From Enterococcus ratti (GTDB taxonomy: Bacteria; Bacillota; Bacilli; Lactobacillales; Enterococcaceae), in assembly GCF_001886195.1 (NCBI RefSeq), contig NZ_JXLB01000004.1, positions 1-64,000 on the forward strand: 64,000 bases of DNA, read 5' to 3'. Under the pieces are notes generated by a model. It saw only the letters and a program-made list of their open reading frames with translations, ran no database searches and had not been told where the DNA came from. This document shows, piece by piece, positions 62,105-64,000 of this stretch; position 1 is the stretch's first letter; each line of letters opens with the position of its first letter. A program made the position numbers and the translations under genes.

Positions 62105-62539
62105 CTAAGGTCGTGTAGTTAGTTTTTTTGTTGATTTTTGCATCATTAAAAAATCTGCAGAGTGATCAAGCTTTGTTGTGTTGAGGTTTTCTTTGTTAAG
62201 GCTGGAATAAAACGTTTCTTTATTAATCATTTCAATTGATTTCGTTAAATTCGGTTCAACTGTCTTTTGAGAGATAATAAATACTGCGGTTAATGAAAGA
62301 CAGTAGGCAAAGATTAGCATAAAGAATGATAAAATTGTTTTTTTATAATAACCTCCTAAGTATCTTTTTATCTTAGATGAATCGCAAGAACAAAAAAATA
62401 AAAACAACATGACTTTTAACCTATTTATAAAGTGACCAGTGCCGACTTCTAAAAGACATTTTTGCCGAATCGTTGTACTTTTAATTGCTAAGTTATTTTC
62501 AAGTAAGACAAATAAAATAGGATGAAGTTTATTGAACAT
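62105..62539 (-). CDS. Doubtful small membrane or secreted protein
   Basis: A 144-codon minus-strand frame. Its first half has no ribosome binding site and looks non-coding. A perfect AGGAGG lies inside the frame at about 62352-62357, followed seven bases later by KKTILSFFMLIFAYCLSLTA, which has the look of a signal or membrane segment, then a hydrophilic tail. No ATG, GTG or TTG lies at the proper distance from that site; the original ATG may have lost its G (ATAAAAAAA). I therefore see a likely real gene of about 80 codons with a broken start. No family recognised. Confidence 0.35.
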   Translation of the reverse strand: MFNKLHPILFVLLENNLAIKSTTIRQKCLLEVGTGHFINRLKVMLFLFFCSCDSSKIKRYLGGYYKKTILSFFMLIFAYCLSLTAVFIISQKTVEPNLTKSIEMINKETFYSSLNKENLNTTKLDHSADFLMMQKSTKKLTTRP

Positions 62540-62992
62540 TACATTTTTTTATTTGTTTGTATTTAATCTTGTTTGACAGTAAGAACGTACTTAGACAGAC
62601 TTAAAGTAGACAAAAACTGTTGAATGAATAAGCGAATAGTAAAAAATAACTTTCTATGATGTTTCATTAATAAGGAGATTGATTGGTTTGATAGATCGTT
62701 GAATGAGTGAAATGGCAGACTAAAAAGAGAAATACATTAATTTGTTTGTTTTTTATAGTTAATAAGAAGGTGAAACAACTAGAAAATATTCAATTAAAAC
62801 AGAATGTTTTTTTACTGTAAGTAAGTCTTACTCATTTACATGGCAAAACGACTGAAAGAGTAAATATTCCTTAAGTTTATGCAAATTGTCAGGGATCACA
62901 TCTTTTGCGATAAAAAAGTAAGTGCAATAAAGTGTTGCTATAAATATAATACTTTATAAATAAGCTGTCAGTGACTTTTAATTGCTTATCTT
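62540..62992. other. Intergenic stretch
   Basis: About 450 bases of AT-rich DNA; no gene, hairpin terminator or repeat that I can support. Confidence 0.4.
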
Positions 62993-63949
62993 TTAGCAAT
63001 TTCTATTTTTTTCTTTTTCTTCACGGTAAACATGGTATAAATTTAATTCATACTCTTTTTTAGCATTAGAAACCACTGTATCTAAAATTAAACCAGTAAC
63101 TAATGAGAGTAAGGCGAGGATCATTAATCCTGTACTTAAAATAGCTGACGGAACTCGAGTAATGAAATGCGTTAATAGATATTCGCGAATGACGGGAATG
63201 CCTGTTAATAACCCTAAGAAGAAGAAAAAGATTGTCCATATTCCAAAAAACATCAATGGTTTATAATCTTTACACATTTTAATAATCATCATAATTACTT
63301 TAAATCCGTCGGAAAAAGTATTTAATTTTGATTCACTGCCTTCAGGTCGGTCACGATAATCAATAGGAATTTCTACTAATTTGAACTTTTTATCTAATGC
63401 GTGAATCGTCAATTCTGTTTCAATTTGAAATCCTGAACTCATAATAGGAAAGCTTTTGACGAAGATCCGATTAAATCCGCGGTATCCTGTCATAACGTCT
63501 CTTATTTTAGTTTTGTATAAGTTGGTGATCGTATTTTTAACTAATTTATTGCCAAAGTCATGAAAAGGACGTTTATTTTCATCAAAATACGTACCATTTG
63601 AAAGACGATCGCCAATCACCATATCTGCTTCTTGAGAGCGCAATTTATCAAGTAGTTCATGAACGGCCTCTGCTGGATAAGTGTCATCTCCGTCAACCAT
63701 TAAATAGTAATCTGCATCAATGTCAAAAAACATTTGACGAATGACATTTCCTTTTCCTTGACGCGGTTCTTTTTTGACGATCGCGCCACATGCAAGGGCT
63801 ATTTCATAGGTTTTATCAGTTGAATTATTGTCATATACATAAATGTCTGCTTCTGGCAATTCTCTTTTAAAATCTGCAATAACAGTTGAAATGGTTGCTT
63901 CTTCATTGTAGCAGGGAATTAATACAGCAATTTTTTCCAATGTTTCCAT
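62993..63949 (-). CDS. Polyprenyl-phosphate glycosyltransferase, GT2 (DPM1/GtrB-like)
   Basis: A 318-residue enzyme expected to transfer a sugar from a nucleotide to undecaprenyl phosphate at the inner membrane face. The GT2 motifs are PCYNEE (12-17), DNNSTD (40-45) and the metal-binding DGDDTY (86-91), followed by GDRLSNGTYF and MTGYRGFNR. Two C-terminal helices (about 238-258 and 268-290) anchor it. TTAAGGAGA precedes the start. Products of this family feed decoration of teichoic acids or wall polysaccharide. The gene upstream lies beyond the window. Confidence 0.88.
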   Translation of the reverse strand: METLEKIAVLIPCYNEEATISTVIADFKRELPEADIYVYDNNSTDKTYEIALACGAIVKKEPRQGKGNVIRQMFFDIDADYYLMVDGDDTYPAEAVHELLDKLRSQEADMVIGDRLSNGTYFDENKRPFHDFGNKLVKNTITNLYKTKIRDVMTGYRGFNRIFVKSFPIMSSGFQIETELTIHALDKKFKLVEIPIDYRDRPEGSESKLNTFSDGFKVIMMIIKMCKDYKPLMFFGIWTIFFFFLGLLTGIPVIREYLLTHFITRVPSAILSTGLMILALLSLVTGLILDTVVSNAKKEYELNLYHVYREEKEKNRNC

Positions 63950-64000
63950 TGTTCACTCTCCTTAATTATTAAAAACATAAGACAGTTTAAGAATAACGTA

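Overview
The window reads as a low-GC Gram-positive coccus of the Enterococcus group. The clues are a type II-A Cas9 close to the E. faecium kind, WxL surface proteins with their DUF916/DUF3324 partner, an L-lysine type MurE, a GlpK with the HPr-phosphorylated His232, a GlpO carrying the enterococcal insert, and three Mga-like regulators. I cannot fix the species. The stretch is chromosomal and mostly accessory or catabolic, with no rRNA, recognisable tRNA or transposase. Many intergenic stretches hold decayed genes.

Layout. 1-6.1 kb: end of a surface protein, murE (minus), a toxin-like gene split at a T8 tract, a MurJ-like flippase and rsuA. 6.3-14 kb: an LplB/LplC/LplA-type sugar ABC importer with a cre site at its promoter, then a YesL-like protein and a YesM/YesN-type two-component system that probably controls it. 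14-17.5 kb: a DUF998 protein, a 170-bp intergenic repeat, a candidate structured RNA, and a lichenan/cellobiose-family PTS operon (IIB-IIA-IIC) behind a textbook sigma-54 promoter with an upstream dyad and a perfect cre. 17.6-22.7 kb: a GNAT pseudogene, a zinc alcohol dehydrogenase, a membrane protein, and oleate hydratase preceded by a 42-codon gene.

23.1-29.7 kb: a complete type II-A CRISPR-Cas locus. tracrRNA is on the minus strand; cas9-cas1-cas2-csn2 overlap; the array has three 30-bp spacers and a decayed distal end. 29.9-36 kb: two tandem DUF1622 proteins, a frameshifted Mga-like regulator, an amino-acid permease relic, and a marR-GNAT-B3/4 operon with a palindromic operator. 36.4-45.3 kb: a WxL surface locus with a beta-propeller lipoprotein, two WxL proteins (one with BspA-like repeats), a WxIP protein, an LPXTG protein and a Mga-like regulator.

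45.8-52.7 kb: a frameshifted NADH oxidase-like flavoprotein with Ser at the redox-Cys position, a frameshifted Mga-like regulator, then glpK-glpO-glpF under a cre-bearing promoter. Together the glp genes import glycerol, phosphorylate it and oxidise glycerol-3-phosphate with H2O2 release. 53.0-55.3 kb: a highly structured leader RNA with its own promoter and terminator upstream of a MutS2-like ATPase that lacks the Smr domain. 55.3-64 kb: a CDP-alcohol phosphatidyltransferase relic, a divergent CstR-rhodanese sulfur-stress pair, a PgaC-like glycosyltransferase pair, an isolated HldE-like heptose kinase/nucleotidyltransferase (unexpected in a coccus of this type), and a polyprenyl-phosphate glycosyltransferase.

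The strongest candidates for something undescribed are the mutS2 leader RNA (53.06-53.33 kb), the orphan HldE homologue, and the structured RNA near 15.1-15.25 kb. At least five genes carry single-base frameshifts, so some 'pseudogenes' may be sequencing errors.
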